Positions 6,144 through 6,406 of a stretch of 6,406 bases of DNA are shown here, one piece after another; position 1 is the stretch's first letter; the number at the start of each line of letters is the position of its first letter. The notes under the pieces are model-generated. The model saw only the letters and a program-made list of their open reading frames with translations. It did no database searches and was not told the origin of the DNA. The position numbers and the translations under genes are program-made. The DNA is from Opitutia bacterium. Its GTDB lineage: Bacteria; Verrucomicrobiota; Verrucomicrobiia; Opitutales; Coraliomargaritaceae. The stretch lies in NCBI GenBank assembly GCA_018663485.1, contig JABJQI010000176.1, forward strand, positions 1 to 6,406. Direction: 5' to 3'.

Positions 6144-6164
6144 TAACAACTAACACCTAACAAC
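6144..6164 (+). repeat. Three tandem 7-base repeats abutting the Dus start
   Basis: TAACAAC (6144-6150), TAACACC (6151-6157) and TAACAAC (6158-6164) lie end to end, one base before the ATG at 6166. The copies differ at one position. They form a C/A-rich tract, expected to be unstructured, where a ribosome-binding site would be expected, and no Shine-Dalgarno sequence is present. Just upstream, GGGA (6118-6121) and TCCC (6127-6130) could form a small hairpin. Confidence 0.6.
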
Positions 6165-6165
6165 G

Positions 6166-6406
6166 ATGCATCCACTTCCAGAACCCTTAATCCCCGGCCA
6201 GCCTTGGACTGCACTGGCTCCGATGCAGGATGTCACAAACTTGCCGTTCATGCAGTTGCTCGGTAAATACGGAGCTCCCGACCTGCTCTTCACCGAATTC
6301 TTCCGCGTGCACTGCCACTCGAAGTTAGAGCAATCGATCATCGACTCCATCTGTGAGCATGGCACAGGACGCCCCGTGTTTATTCAGTTGATCGGCGAAA
6401 GCCTCC
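6166..6406 (+). CDS. dus: tRNA-dihydrouridine synthase (3' end outside window)
   Basis: Flavoenzyme that reduces specific uridines of tRNA to dihydrouridine using FMN and NADPH in the cytoplasm. The first 80 residues are visible. They show the start of the TIM barrel: ALAPMQDVTNLPF (16-28), which matches the FMN-binding APMxxxTxxxFR-type segment of the family, then YGAPDLLFTEFFRV (34-47), and TGRPVFIQLIGE (67-78), matching the PxxxQLxG strand. The catalytic Cys and the C-terminal tRNA-binding domain lie beyond the window. The ATG at 6166 gives a normal N-terminus. It follows the BFN gene by 78 bases on the same strand. The subfamily (A, B or C) cannot be settled from this part. Confidence 0.92.
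   Translation, partial: MHPLPEPLIPGQPWTALAPMQDVTNLPFMQLLGKYGAPDLLFTEFFRVHCHSKLEQSIIDSICEHGTGRPVFIQLIGESL

Overview
The window is an ordinary chromosomal stretch of a Gram-negative bacterium. It holds an lpxB gene (lipid A synthesis), an outer-membrane-type lipoprotein and core housekeeping genes. The combination of a Gfo/Idh oxidoreductase next to lpxB, a bifunctional-nuclease (BFN/DUF151) protein, a Dus protein beginning with an APMQDVT-type motif and a class II CCA-adding enzyme with an HD domain best fits Verrucomicrobiota, perhaps the Opitutales/Puniceicoccales (Coraliomargarita-like) group. That placement is inference from protein flavour, not a database result.

Layout. (1) Bases 2-1186, plus strand: 3' part of a CCA tRNA nucleotidyltransferase with HD domain, followed by a rho-independent terminator at 1280-1310. 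(2) Bases 5443 down to 1339, minus strand: a long co-directional cluster in the order aroK, a doubtful small hydrophobic ORF, a Gfo/Idh/MocA dehydrogenase, lpxB, a 60-residue Cys-rich ORF, a DUF2007 protein with a C-terminal zinc finger, and a lipoprotein of unknown function. From lpxB onward the genes overlap or sit 4 bases apart, which suggests translational coupling. (3) Bases 5444-5643: an AT-rich divergent intergenic region that should hold the promoters of both arms. (4) Bases 5644-6406, plus strand: a BFN/DUF151 protein, then the 5' part of a tRNA-dihydrouridine synthase, probably co-transcribed. No gene-free stretch exceeds 300 bases; the longest are 4626-4849 and 5444-5643.

How the genes relate. 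AroK serves the shikimate pathway; LpxB, possibly with the neighbouring dehydrogenase, serves lipid A; the CCA enzyme and Dus both act on tRNA. The three genes at the 3' end of the minus cluster (1339-2489) are different: lower G+C by sampled lines (about 40-50% against 52-67% in sampled lines of cca and lpxB), small, Cys-rich or lipoprotein, and with Shine-Dalgarno-like sites that most of the core genes here lack. They look like an accessory module added behind lpxB and are the least explained part of the window. I saw no mobile element, CRISPR array, RNA gene or clear defence system.
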